This document shows, piece after piece, positions 6,349 to 13,173 of a DNA stretch of 13,173 nt; position 1 is the stretch's first letter; each line of letters begins with the position of its first letter. A model generated the notes under the pieces. That model worked only from the letters and a program-made list of their open reading frames with translations. It had not been told where the DNA came from and did no database searches. The translations under genes and the position numbers were made by a program. This DNA comes from Cyanobacteria bacterium HKST-UBA02. GTDB taxonomy: Bacteria; Cyanobacteriota; Vampirovibrionia; Obscuribacterales; Obscuribacteraceae. Location: positions 1 to 13,173 of the forward strand of contig JAGQHH010000247.1 in the NCBI GenBank assembly GCA_020431945.1, given 5' to 3'.

Positions 6349-6377
6349 ATAGTAATGTCGGAATCGATTCTTGTCAA
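6349..6377 (-). promoter_or_regulatory. Strong sigma70-like promoter with palindrome in the spacer
   Basis: On the minus strand a perfect -35 TTGACA (6377-6372) is followed after exactly 17 bp by TACTAT (6354-6349, four of six). The predicted start is near 6342, giving a leader of about 42 nt to the ATG at 6300. The spacer holds the perfect 10-bp palindrome GAATCGATTC (6361-6370), a position typical of repressor or MerR-type sites. It would drive the small LRV gene and probably the stress-protein, cytochrome and membrane-protein genes. Confidence 0.65.
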
Positions 6378-6458
6378 GCGTAGATGTGCCCAGCCATCGT
6401 ATTTTCGGGGTTTGAGAGGATGAAGCTGAGCAAATGCTAATCTGGGGCGCTATTTCGC

Positions 6459-7160
6459 ATGTTCACCGGCAGGTCACTGCCGGCGCCTAATATCAAATGT
6501 ATGCCAAAGTCGTTCGCTACATCCTGGCTCTTGAAGGGCTCCCTTGTAGGTCTGGGTCTTATTGCCGCGTCCTACGACAGTTACGCAGGGGCCGTCCTGG
6601 CTCATTACGAGGAGCCTGCCTACGAGACGGTCAGCAAAGACGGCGGCATCGAGATGAGAGCTTACAGACCTCGTATCGTTGCTGAAGTCGAGCTCGCAGG
6701 CGAGAGAGGAGAATGTCTCGAGCAGGGTTTCCGTATTCTCGCAGGTTATATATTCGGCAAGAACAAACCCGCTCTGGTCACTCGGGAGCCTGTCGGAGAA
6801 AAGATCTCCATGACCGCACCGGTTGCTTCAGAGCCTGCCGGAGAAAGTCGATATCTGGTCCGGTTCTTCATGCCGTCCCGGTACGACCTCCAGAATCTGC
6901 CGGTGCCGGAGGATTCCAGAGTGAAGCTGCGGGCGCTTCCGTCGCAGGTGTTCGCCGTCAGGCGATTCTCCGGGCGGTGGACCAAGAAGAACTTTGTCGA
7001 GCAACGCCGGGCTCTGCTCGATGGTCTGGCTCGTATGCAGTTAGAAGCAGTCGGTCCCGTGATCGATGCTTATTACAACCCGCCTTTTACGCTTCCTTTT
7101 ATGAGGCGTAACGAAGTCATGGTGCCTGTGTCAGAGGATGCAGTCAGGAGGAGAATATGA
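6459..7160 (+). CDS. SOUL family heme-binding-like protein, exported
   Basis: This 233-residue protein shows the SOUL/HBP pattern throughout: YETVSKDGGIEMRAY (55-69), FRILAGYIFGKN (91-102), KISMTAPV (115-122), YLVRFFMPSRYDLQNLP (132-148), AVRRFSGRW (166-174) and YNPPFTLPFMRRNEVMVP (206-223). Family members bind heme or porphyrins in some cases; no single ligand is conserved enough to claim it here. Residues 23-37 are hydrophobic and end at SYAG, so it is probably secreted. The N-terminus is uncertain: ATG 6501 (MPKSFATSW) gives a more normal signal peptide than 6459, and neither has a good ribosome site. The stop overlaps the next start (ATGA), so it is translationally coupled to the FAD oxidoreductase. 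Weak promoter boxes (TTGAGA 6412, GCTAAT 6436) would suit the 6501 start better. Confidence 0.88.
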   Translation: MFTGRSLPAPNIKCMPKSFATSWLLKGSLVGLGLIAASYDSYAGAVLAHYEEPAYETVSKDGGIEMRAYRPRIVAEVELAGERGECLEQGFRILAGYIFGKNKPALVTREPVGEKISMTAPVASEPAGESRYLVRFFMPSRYDLQNLPVPEDSRVKLRALPSQVFAVRRFSGRWTKKNFVEQRRALLDGLARMQLEAVGPVIDAYYNPPFTLPFMRRNEVMVPVSEDAVRRRI

Positions 7161-8428
7161 GCGAGAGAGTCGAAGTAGCCATCGTCGGTGGTGGACTCGC
7201 CGGTCTGTGTTGCGCCCGGACCCTGGCGAACCGGAACATACCCTGCCTGGTGCTGGAGGCTTCTGATCAGGTAGGCGGCCGCGTGCGCACCGACCTGGTG
7301 GACGGGTTCTTGCTCGACCGGGGCTTTCAGATATTCCTCACTGCCTACCCCGAAGCCAGAGCTGTTCTGAACTATGAGGCTCTCAGCTTCAGACCATTCG
7401 CTCCGGGCGCCATCGTGGCGGCGGGCGGCGGCGCTTTCCACAAGCTCAGCGATCCCTGGAAAAGGCCTCTTGCTGCCCTGGAGACATTCATGGCACCGGT
7501 AGGCAACCCCGCCGACAAAGTGAAGGTGGGCGTGCTGCGCACCAGGGCCAGGATGATGACAGTGGAACAGATCTTCGCTCAAAAGAATGATTGCTCCACC
7601 GAGGCTCACCTCGAGCAAGAAGGATTCTCGACTTCAATGATCGAGATGTTCTTCCGACCTTTTTTCAGGGGAATCTTTTTAGATGATAGTCTCGAGACCA
7701 GCAGGCGGATGTTCGATTTCGTTTTCGCCATGCTCGCCTCCGGGGACAATGTCCTGCCCGCCAACGGCATGGGCGACATACCCAGACAGATAGCCGAGGC
7801 TTTGCCCGAAGGCACGGTGCGTCTCGGCGCTCCGGTGGCGTCTGTGAAGCCGAATTTGATCCGGCTCGTCACGGGCGAGGAGATTGCTTGCGATCGGGTC
7901 GTGCTGGCTACTGAAGAGCCCGTCACGAGAAAGCTTCTGGGACTCGCCGGCAAGAGCACGGGGCGGGCTCAAACCACTGTTTATTTCGCCTGTAACGACG
8001 AACCGCCTTTCCGGGAGCCGATGATAGTGATTAACGGAGAAGGCAAAGGGATCGTCAACAATCTCTCGATCCAGAGCAATGTCGCTCCTACTTATGCCCC
8101 TCCCGGACGAAGTCTGGTGGCAGCGTCCTGCGTGGGTGATGTGGCGCTATCGGACGACGCGCTTCTGGCGGCGGTCCGCAGTCAACTGGCTGGCTGGTAT
8201 GGCGCCGCGGCGGTGAACTCCTGGAGTCACTTGCGGACATACAGGATCGAGTATTCCCTGCCGGATCAATCACCGGGAGCACTCGACAGAAGACGTGCCG
8301 CTCTGAGCGAGGTCAGAGGGATTTCGGTGTGCGGCGACTTCCTGGAAAATGGTTCCATAAACGGCGCTATGGTATCAGGGAGAAAGGCTGCTGAAGCCCT
8401 TATCGGTGAGCTTGCTGCAGTTTCCTAG
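7157..8428 (+). CDS. FAD-dependent oxidoreductase, amine oxidase/phytoene desaturase-like
   Basis: The 423-residue protein opens with a dinucleotide-binding fold: VAIVGGGLAGL (Gly11, Gly13, Gly16), Glu34 for the ribose in LVLEAS, then GGRVRTD (40-46) and DRGFQIF (54-60). This series is typical of the amine-oxidase/protoporphyrinogen-oxidase/phytoene-desaturase superfamily. The C-terminal FAD contact VCGDFLENGSINGAMVSGRKAA lies at about 391-412. No signal peptide or C-terminal membrane tail is seen. The substrate is unknown; a porphyrin role is tempting beside a SOUL protein but unproven, and carotenoid or amine substrates are as possible. AGGAGG ends 5 nt before ATG 7157, and the 4-bp overlap with the SOUL gene implies one operon. 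Its 3' end overlaps the convergent SDR gene by 29 bp, and no terminator is visible there. Confidence 0.88.
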   Translation: MSERVEVAIVGGGLAGLCCARTLANRNIPCLVLEASDQVGGRVRTDLVDGFLLDRGFQIFLTAYPEARAVLNYEALSFRPFAPGAIVAAGGGAFHKLSDPWKRPLAALETFMAPVGNPADKVKVGVLRTRARMMTVEQIFAQKNDCSTEAHLEQEGFSTSMIEMFFRPFFRGIFLDDSLETSRRMFDFVFAMLASGDNVLPANGMGDIPRQIAEALPEGTVRLGAPVASVKPNLIRLVTGEEIACDRVVLATEEPVTRKLLGLAGKSTGRAQTTVYFACNDEPPFREPMIVINGEGKGIVNNLSIQSNVAPTYAPPGRSLVAASCVGDVALSDDALLAAVRSQLAGWYGAAAVNSWSHLRTYRIEYSLPDQSPGALDRRRAALSEVRGISVCGDFLENGSINGAMVSGRKAAEALIGELAAVS

Positions 8429-9902
8429 GAGCGCTGCATCCGCCTGACCTGATAGTTCTGGCGATACCACGAAGCATGCCATCGAATACGATATCATGAA
8501 GCGGCATCACCAGGTGCCAGTAGGCGATGCCCATGAGTCCATGAGGCAGGAACTTGGCGGTCTGGCGCAGGGCGGTGCGTCCGTCTTCGCGAGGCTCCAC
8601 GACGAATTCGAGCACAGCTTCTCCCGGCAGTTTCATCTCTGCTACCAAGATAAGATGCCTGTCCGGCTCGACATGCTTGACCCTCCAGAAGTCCAGGACA
8701 TCGCCAGGATAAATCCGCTCGGGGTCCCGGCGTCCCCGGCGAAGCCCGACTCCGCCGAAGAGCTTGTCCATGATGCCGCGCAGGCGCCACAGCCAGTCTC
8801 CATAGTAGTAGCCGGTGGTGCCGCCGATGCGGACTATAGGCTTCCAGATCTCCTGGGGGCTTGCATCGAGAACGATTTCGCGACTGTCCTCATAGACTGT
8901 GCCTCCGGCCCAGTCCGGATCCGATGAGGAGCTCCAGGCCACCGGCCAGATCTTTCCGGCGTCGGTCCAGTGGCTCTCCACCCGGTGATGCTGGGTGCGG
9001 TCCAGGGCAAGACGCATCGCCTCCCGGCAGGTGAGCAGTTCCTGGGGGATGATCGTCTCGATCTCGTGATCGGTGCAGACGGTGGGATTCCTCAGTCCTT
9101 CGGCCAGGGGCCGGCCGAGATAGGCGGGCACCGGAGTCACCAGGTGAATCCAGTAGGAGCTGAGCCTCGGAGTAAAAACAGGAACCGGAAGGATCAGACG
9201 TTTGTCCAGACCTGCCTCTTCGGCGTAGGTCGTCATCAGGTCTCGATAGGTGACGATCTCGGGACCGCCTATATCCAGCACCTTGCCGATGGTGGCTTTT
9301 TCTTCGAGACAGCCGATCAGATAGTTGAGAGCATTCTTGATGGCGATGGGCTGGGTCGGTACCGATACCCATCGCGGTGTGATCATTACCGGCAGGCGGT
9401 CCACCAGATATCTCAGGATCTCGAAAGAAGCGCTTCCGGAGCCGATGATCATGGCTGCCCTCAAAGTGGTGACCGGCACCTCTCCTTCCTGGAGGATCTG
9501 GCTCACCTCGCAGCGAGAGCGCAGGTGTCTGGAGAGATCCGGGCTGTCTTCCCCCAGTCCCCCCAGATAGATGATCTGCTCGACACCGGCAGCCCGAGCT
9601 GCTTCCACCATGTTGGCGGCAGCCTGCCTGTCGGCTTGACTGAAATCGCGGCTCTGGGCATTCATCGAGTGGACGAAGTAGAAAGCCTGCCGGCAGCCGT
9701 CCAGAGCACGTCTGAGAGACTCGCTATCCTGCACGTCGGTCTCGAGAAGCGCCACATCGGGATGTCCGGCAAAGGGCTTGCTGAGAAGTTTGGCTTGATT
9801 GCGGCTGGTGGCATTCACCCGGTAGCCTTTCTCGAGCAATCTCGGCACCAGCCGGGCGCCGACATAGCCGGTTGCGCCCAGGACCGCCACTCTTTCGTTC
9901 AT
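8400..9902 (-). CDS. SDR-type NAD(P)-binding protein with C-terminal DUF2867 domain
   Basis: This 500-residue protein has an N-terminal Rossmann domain of the atypical/extended SDR group: VAVLGATGYVGARLVPRLL with G9-A-T-G-Y-V-G15, Asp57 in LLETDVQDSE, YFVHSMN (75-81), IIYLGGLGED (110-119), and a middle part to about 335. The usual catalytic YxxxK is not evident, so it may bind NAD(P) as a sensor or epimerase-like protein. The C-terminal part (about 340-485, REIVLDASPQEIW through LRQTAKFLPHGLMGIAYWHL) resembles DUF2867, a START/polyketide-cyclase-like fold often fused to such SDRs. A GTG at 9911 is in frame but lies inside the Shine-Dalgarno, so ATG 9902 is the start. The receptor-like kinase gene ends 57 bp upstream on the same strand, so they may be co-transcribed. 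The natural substrate is unknown. Confidence 0.88.
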   Translation of the reverse strand: MNERVAVLGATGYVGARLVPRLLEKGYRVNATSRNQAKLLSKPFAGHPDVALLETDVQDSESLRRALDGCRQAFYFVHSMNAQSRDFSQADRQAAANMVEAARAAGVEQIIYLGGLGEDSPDLSRHLRSRCEVSQILQEGEVPVTTLRAAMIIGSGSASFEILRYLVDRLPVMITPRWVSVPTQPIAIKNALNYLIGCLEEKATIGKVLDIGGPEIVTYRDLMTTYAEEAGLDKRLILPVPVFTPRLSSYWIHLVTPVPAYLGRPLAEGLRNPTVCTDHEIETIIPQELLTCREAMRLALDRTQHHRVESHWTDAGKIWPVAWSSSSDPDWAGGTVYEDSREIVLDASPQEIWKPIVRIGGTTGYYYGDWLWRLRGIMDKLFGGVGLRRGRRDPERIYPGDVLDFWRVKHVEPDRHLILVAEMKLPGEAVLEFVVEPREDGRTALRQTAKFLPHGLMGIAYWHLVMPLHDIVFDGMLRGIARTIRSGGCSAPRKLQQAHR

Positions 9903-9907
9903 ATAGC

Positions 9908-9916
9908 TCACCTCCT
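9908..9916 (-). promoter_or_regulatory. Shine-Dalgarno fixing the start of the SDR-DUF2867 gene
   Basis: AGGAGGTGA on the minus strand (9916-9908) is a near-full complement of the 16S rRNA tail. Its AGGAGG ends 8 nt before ATG 9902. The alternative GTG start at 9911 overlaps this element and is excluded. Confidence 0.8.
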
Positions 9917-9959
9917 ACTTATAGAAGATGCCAGTTTTTGATGAACCCCGGGTGAACGC

Positions 9960-11840
9960 TCAGAAATCGAGGTCCAGGCGATCGCCGTCCCTTACCAAAA
10001 TTGTGCAGCCCGGGAGGCTCTTTCTCAGCTTGCTCAGGAAGTCCCCGTCGTTACCCTTGCAGGCCGGGCAATTGAAAATTCCGATTCGCCTGAGCCCTTC
10101 GAGCTGTCCCAAGCCGAGGAAATCCGATCTCGTCGACTGTCGGTCCTCCAGGATCATCAGGTCTTCGACTTGCGACCGGCGCAGCGCTTGCACGAGGTCA
10201 GCGGCGATTCTCGACGTCTCAAGGCGCTTCAGCTCCCGGGGTAGAGTCAGGTTTCGCTGCTCCCCTTTCTCGAGACCGCTCTTGAATGTAACGAGCCAGG
10301 CAAGACGAGGGAAGCCGGCCAGAGTCTTCCAGGAGGTCCGGGTAAGGTAGGGACATTCTTTGAGACAGAGCTTGACCAGATTGGGAAGCCCGGCGATTCT
10401 GGCAAGTCCGGCGTCATCGACGGCGGTGCGGTGAAGATTGAGGGTCTCTAGATTTTCGAGGTTGGCGAGACCGGCTATGCCGTCCGGGCTGATATTGCTG
10501 CAATACTGAAGATCCAGTCGCCTCAGGGTCTTGATGCCGCCTATATCCTCCAGGACCTGCCGGTCGAGCTCGGAGGCGCTCAGGCAGAGCTCTTCCAGGG
10601 GCAGATCGAGAAGGGGCTTGCGATCGACATTCCTGAGATCGGCAGCCTCGATGCGAAGCACCCGGATATCCCGGCGTCCTTTCAGGATGTCCAGATCATG
10701 CTGACCGCGTACATTGCCTGTGAGGTAGAAGTCGCCGGCCTGACCGGCAAGGCTGAGAGAGGGCTCCTCGGTGGAGAGCCGGGTGAGCAGGCGATGTCTC
10801 GGATCAACAGAGACGCGAGGCGGGCTCTTCTGGTCGGGCTCCGGGCGATCGAATCCGATGATGGTTGTCACTGCGATGGCAGTCACCAGGGCAAGAAGCG
10901 CTGCTACCAGCAGGGTCCAGCGCGCACCGAAAGCGGTGGCATCCGTCCTCACCTCGGTCGGATCCAGATCGGATTCATCCAGGGACTCGAGGGCTTCTCT
11001 GACTTCGCTGAAACTCTGGAAACGCAGACCGGCTGATTTTTCCAGACAGCGCCTGGTGATCGCCTCGAGTCCCGCGTCTGTCTCTACGCTGTCCGGGAAC
11101 CCTGGAACCGGCGACCGAAGATGCTGTAGCATCAACTCGAGGCTATTGTCGGCTTCGAATGGTCGCCTGCCGGTGAGCAGTTCGTACATCAGACAGCCAA
11201 AGCTGTAGATGTCCGAGCGACTGTCCAGCTTCTCTCCCCGGGCAGCCTCCGGGCTCATATAGGCAGGAGTCCCCAGGACCGCTCCGGCTCGGGTGATGGT
11301 TTTGCTGTTGCTTTTGGGATCGCCGACTTCGTCCGCCTGAAGCTTGGCTATGCCGAAGTCGACGATTGTCGCCCGGAGATCGCCAGTTTCAGTCTGCTGG
11401 ACAATGATATTGGACGGTTTGATGTCACGGTGCAGGACACCTTTCTTGTGTGAATGCTCGAGAGCCCGGGCGACCTGGAGAAGAAGCGGGACAGCCTTTT
11501 CCCGGGGCAGCGGGGTGTCCGGATTCGAGAAGGTGTCGAGGCTCTTTCCTGGTATGACGTCCATGCAGAGAAAGAGCCTGTTGTCGTCATTGCTGAAATC
11601 CAGGACTTTGACGATACCCGGATGGTCAAGTCGAGCCGCCGCTCTTGCTTCAGTATGGAAGCGCGCAATGAGGTCGGGACGATCCTGGCAGTCCAGGACC
11701 TTGAGGGCGATTATTCGCTTGAGGACTTGATCTTCGCAGCGCAGCACGACACCCATACCGCCCCGGCCGATCTCATCCAGGACCGCGAATCTGCCTGCTA
11801 CCAGACCCGAATTGTTTTCGCTCATCATATGTGGTGCCAT
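9960..11840 (-). CDS. Receptor-like Ser/Thr protein kinase: kinase, one TM, LRR ectodomain
   Basis: The 626-residue protein has a complete Hanks-type kinase domain (about 17-290): glycine loop GRGGMG (25-30), Lys47, Glu64, HRDIKPSN (137-144; Asp139, Asn144), DFG (161-163), activation-segment Thr/Ser residues before GTPAYMSPE (190-198) and DIYSFG (210-215). All catalytic residues are present, so it should be active. A TM helix follows at about 308-329, then a region with leucine-rich repeats (about 393-500, best at LRRLDLQYCSNI and LETLNLHRTAVDDAGLARIAG) running to the C-terminus. The kinase would be cytosolic and the LRR part outside, as in a sensor that binds protein or envelope ligands. Start 11840 has a weak ribosome site; ATG at 11828 and 11825 are also possible. 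It is divergent from another kinase gene at 11941 and upstream of the SDR-DUF2867 gene. Confidence 0.92.
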   Translation of the reverse strand: MAPHMMSENNSGLVAGRFAVLDEIGRGGMGVVLRCEDQVLKRIIALKVLDCQDRPDLIARFHTEARAAARLDHPGIVKVLDFSNDDNRLFLCMDVIPGKSLDTFSNPDTPLPREKAVPLLLQVARALEHSHKKGVLHRDIKPSNIIVQQTETGDLRATIVDFGIAKLQADEVGDPKSNSKTITRAGAVLGTPAYMSPEAARGEKLDSRSDIYSFGCLMYELLTGRRPFEADNSLELMLQHLRSPVPGFPDSVETDAGLEAITRRCLEKSAGLRFQSFSEVREALESLDESDLDPTEVRTDATAFGARWTLLVAALLALVTAIAVTTIIGFDRPEPDQKSPPRVSVDPRHRLLTRLSTEEPSLSLAGQAGDFYLTGNVRGQHDLDILKGRRDIRVLRIEAADLRNVDRKPLLDLPLEELCLSASELDRQVLEDIGGIKTLRRLDLQYCSNISPDGIAGLANLENLETLNLHRTAVDDAGLARIAGLPNLVKLCLKECPYLTRTSWKTLAGFPRLAWLVTFKSGLEKGEQRNLTLPRELKRLETSRIAADLVQALRRSQVEDLMILEDRQSTRSDFLGLGQLEGLRRIGIFNCPACKGNDGDFLSKLRKSLPGCTILVRDGDRLDLDF

Positions 11841-11940
11841 AGCCGAGATCTTAGATAGAAGTTGTTATCGACTTGTGAAATCCCTTTATAGATTGACAAC
11901 GCTTAATCAGGCTCGCGAAAGCCTCTTCGTTAGGTATATA
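11841..11940. promoter_or_regulatory. Divergent intergenic region between two kinase genes
   Basis: This 100-bp, AT-rich region must hold both promoters. On the plus strand a perfect TATAAT lies at 11937-11942, but no fitting -35 stands 16-18 bp upstream, and the box overlaps the ATG at 11941. A perfect TTGACA (11893-11898) has no partner -10 at normal spacing. A 5-bp inverted repeat AGGCT/AGCCT (11909-11913, 11920-11924) and GTTGT/ACAAC (11861-11865, 11896-11900) may be regulator sites. No minus-strand promoter stands out. Confidence 0.35.
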
Positions 11941-13173
11941 ATGCCCCCGATGGAAGCGACCAAGCCAATTACGATCTTCCTTGCCGAAGATCACCTTATC
12001 TCACGAATGGGGCTGAAAATGCTCCTGGAGCGCACTGAGGAATTTTCAGTGGTAGGCGAGGCCGACGACGGTGAGGCCGCTCTTTCGCAGATCCTGAGCC
12101 TGAAGCCCAATGTAGTCATGATGGACCTCGGGCTTCCCAAGGTGGATGGTATCGAAGTGACCAAGCGGGTGAAGGCCGAGCTTCCCGACACTCGTATTCT
12201 GATTTTCACTACCGCCGACGACGACAAGTCCATCTTCAATGCCCTTGAGGCTGGTGCCGACGGTTATTGCCTGAAGAATATCTCGGCGGAGCTTCTCAAG
12301 ATTGCTGTCAATTCGGTTTTGCAGGGCGCTGCCTGGCTGGACCCGGCTATAGCCCAGAAGGTATTGCGGGCCCAGGGCAGCTCCGGGGGCAATGCCTCCG
12401 GACCGCCGGCGAGCGCTCCCGAGAAGAAAGAGCCGGAGCCGTCCGCCGTCCCGGACGTGCCGCCCAAAACGCCGAGGGGGCTCACCGAGAGCAAGATCCA
12501 CTTGCTTTCACTGGTAGAGCAGGGCAAGTCTTATGTCGATATCTCGAAAGAGCTCAATCTCAATGATTCTCTGGTGAAAGGGCTTTTGCGGGAGCTCATG
12601 GCTCAGCTCAAGGATCAGCAATCCAGCCGCGGTCCGGCGCCGGGCGCTATTCCCGCGGACCAGACCGGCGAGCAGGGACGCAGCCAGAAGCTGAAAGTCG
12701 GGGACCTGGTTGGTGCTCATTACAAGATCGAGAAGCTCCTGGGCTTCGGCGGCATGGGTCGGGTCTATCAGGCAAGACATGCTCATATCGATCGCACCGT
12801 GGCAATCAAGACTCTCCACGAGCACCTCGCTTCGGATCCGTCCACTCTGGAGCGGTTCAAGCTGGAAGCCGAGGCGACATCCTCCCTCCATCATCCGAAT
12901 CTCGCGACAGTCTATGACTTCGGGCTGATCGGCGATCGAGTCCCTTATATAGTCATGGAGTTCCTGGATGGCACCAGTCTCGAGCGAGTTCTGGAGAGAC
13001 GCGGGCGGATCGAGCCGGATCGGGCCACGAGGATTTTCGTCCAGGTAGCCTCCGCTCTGGCGGAAGTTCACAAGAGCGGGATCATCCACCGGGATTTGAA
13101 GCCCTCCAATATCATGCTGATTCGCAAGGGCGAGAATGCCCAGTTCGTCAAGCTGGTGGATTTCGGCATCGCC
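11941..13173 (+). CDS. Receiver-HTH-Ser/Thr kinase fusion protein (C-terminus beyond window)
   Basis: One frame without a stop runs 411 codons to the window edge. Residues 10-127 are a NarL-type receiver: acidic pair Glu16-Asp17, phospho-acceptor Asp62 in VVMMDLGLP, Thr91 after IFT, and Lys112 in GYCLKN. A Pro/Ala-rich linker (about 145-178) leads to LTESKIHLLSLVEQGKSYVD (181-200) and its continuation to 224, which matches LuxR/GerE HTH spacing but with TVKVH replaced by LVKGL. A second linker leads to a Hanks kinase domain from about 254: GFGGMG (268-273), Lys290, Glu309, HRDLKPSN (383-390), DFG (407-409). All key residues seen so far are intact. A phosphorelay signal could thus control a Ser/Thr kinase directly. 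ATG 11941 has AGG 6 nt upstream; ATG 11950 is the alternative. It is divergent from the LRR kinase. The rest of the kinase domain is not visible. Confidence 0.9.
   Translation, partial: MPPMEATKPITIFLAEDHLISRMGLKMLLERTEEFSVVGEADDGEAALSQILSLKPNVVMMDLGLPKVDGIEVTKRVKAELPDTRILIFTTADDDKSIFNALEAGADGYCLKNISAELLKIAVNSVLQGAAWLDPAIAQKVLRAQGSSGGNASGPPASAPEKKEPEPSAVPDVPPKTPRGLTESKIHLLSLVEQGKSYVDISKELNLNDSLVKGLLRELMAQLKDQQSSRGPAPGAIPADQTGEQGRSQKLKVGDLVGAHYKIEKLLGFGGMGRVYQARHAHIDRTVAIKTLHEHLASDPSTLERFKLEAEATSSLHHPNLATVYDFGLIGDRVPYIVMEFLDGTSLERVLERRGRIEPDRATRIFVQVASALAEVHKSGIIHRDLKPSNIMLIRKGENAQFVKLVDFGIA

Noticed and set aside
9903..9911. GTG start at 9911 for the SDR-DUF2867 gene
   Set aside because: The codon overlaps the AGGAGG ribosome site, which is correctly spaced for ATG 9902.
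12046..13089. Long minus-strand open frames inside the fusion kinase gene
   Set aside because: They lie antisense to an intact plus-strand frame with receiver and kinase motifs, resemble no family, and are typical shadows of GC-rich coding DNA.
1..13173. Mobile elements, attachment sites, CRISPR arrays
   Set aside because: No transposase, integrase, spaced direct repeats of CRISPR type or long terminal inverted repeats were seen.

Overview
The window is bacterial chromosomal DNA, GC-rich (well over half G+C by eye) and gene-dense. It shows no sign of phage, IS elements, CRISPR or tRNA/rRNA genes. Eukaryote-like Ser/Thr kinases (one with an LRR ectodomain, one fused to a response regulator), LRV-repeat proteins, a universal stress protein, a secreted diheme cytochrome c and a SOUL protein suggest a Gram-negative-type environmental lineage rich in STPKs. 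Non-photosynthetic Cyanobacteriota (Vampirovibrionia/Obscuribacterales) or a planctomycete-like group would fit. No marker gene is present, so this is a guess from gene content.

Left edge (1-653): the 5' end of an ABC-transporter ATPase gene is read leftwards. A sigma70-like promoter (366-393, minus strand) precedes it by about 200 nt. The leader ends in an intrinsic terminator just before the Shine-Dalgarno, and its 5' arm can instead pair with an upstream segment (12 of 13 bp). This is the layout of a riboswitch or attenuator, of no class I recognise. The rest of this 491-bp gene-free stretch holds a 26-bp imperfect palindrome, a short direct repeat and the terminator of the next gene.

Minus-strand cluster (654-6300), in transcription order: a small two-unit LRV protein, a UspA-type stress protein, an exported diheme cytochrome c, a 940-residue three-TM protein with an EP-rich linker and TPRs, a three-unit LRV protein and a 109-residue protein with a Glu-rich tail. 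A strong promoter candidate (TTGACA, 17 bp, TACTAT) with a perfect 10-bp palindrome in its spacer precedes the first gene, and a good intrinsic terminator follows the last. Whether all six form one operon is inference; gaps are 38-139 bp.

Plus-strand pair (6459-8428): a SOUL-family protein and an FAD-dependent oxidoreductase, coupled by a 4-bp ATGA overlap. They converge on and overlap by 29 bp a minus-strand SDR-DUF2867 gene (8400-9902). Upstream of that gene, on the same strand, lies a receptor-like Ser/Thr kinase (kinase, one TM, LRRs; 9960-11840).

Right edge (11941-13173): divergent from that kinase and about 100 bp away is an open frame running off the window. It encodes, in one chain, a NarL-like receiver, a degenerate LuxR/GerE-like HTH and a Ser/Thr kinase domain up to its DFG motif. 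This receiver-HTH-STPK fusion and the ABC leader RNA are the two most interesting elements.
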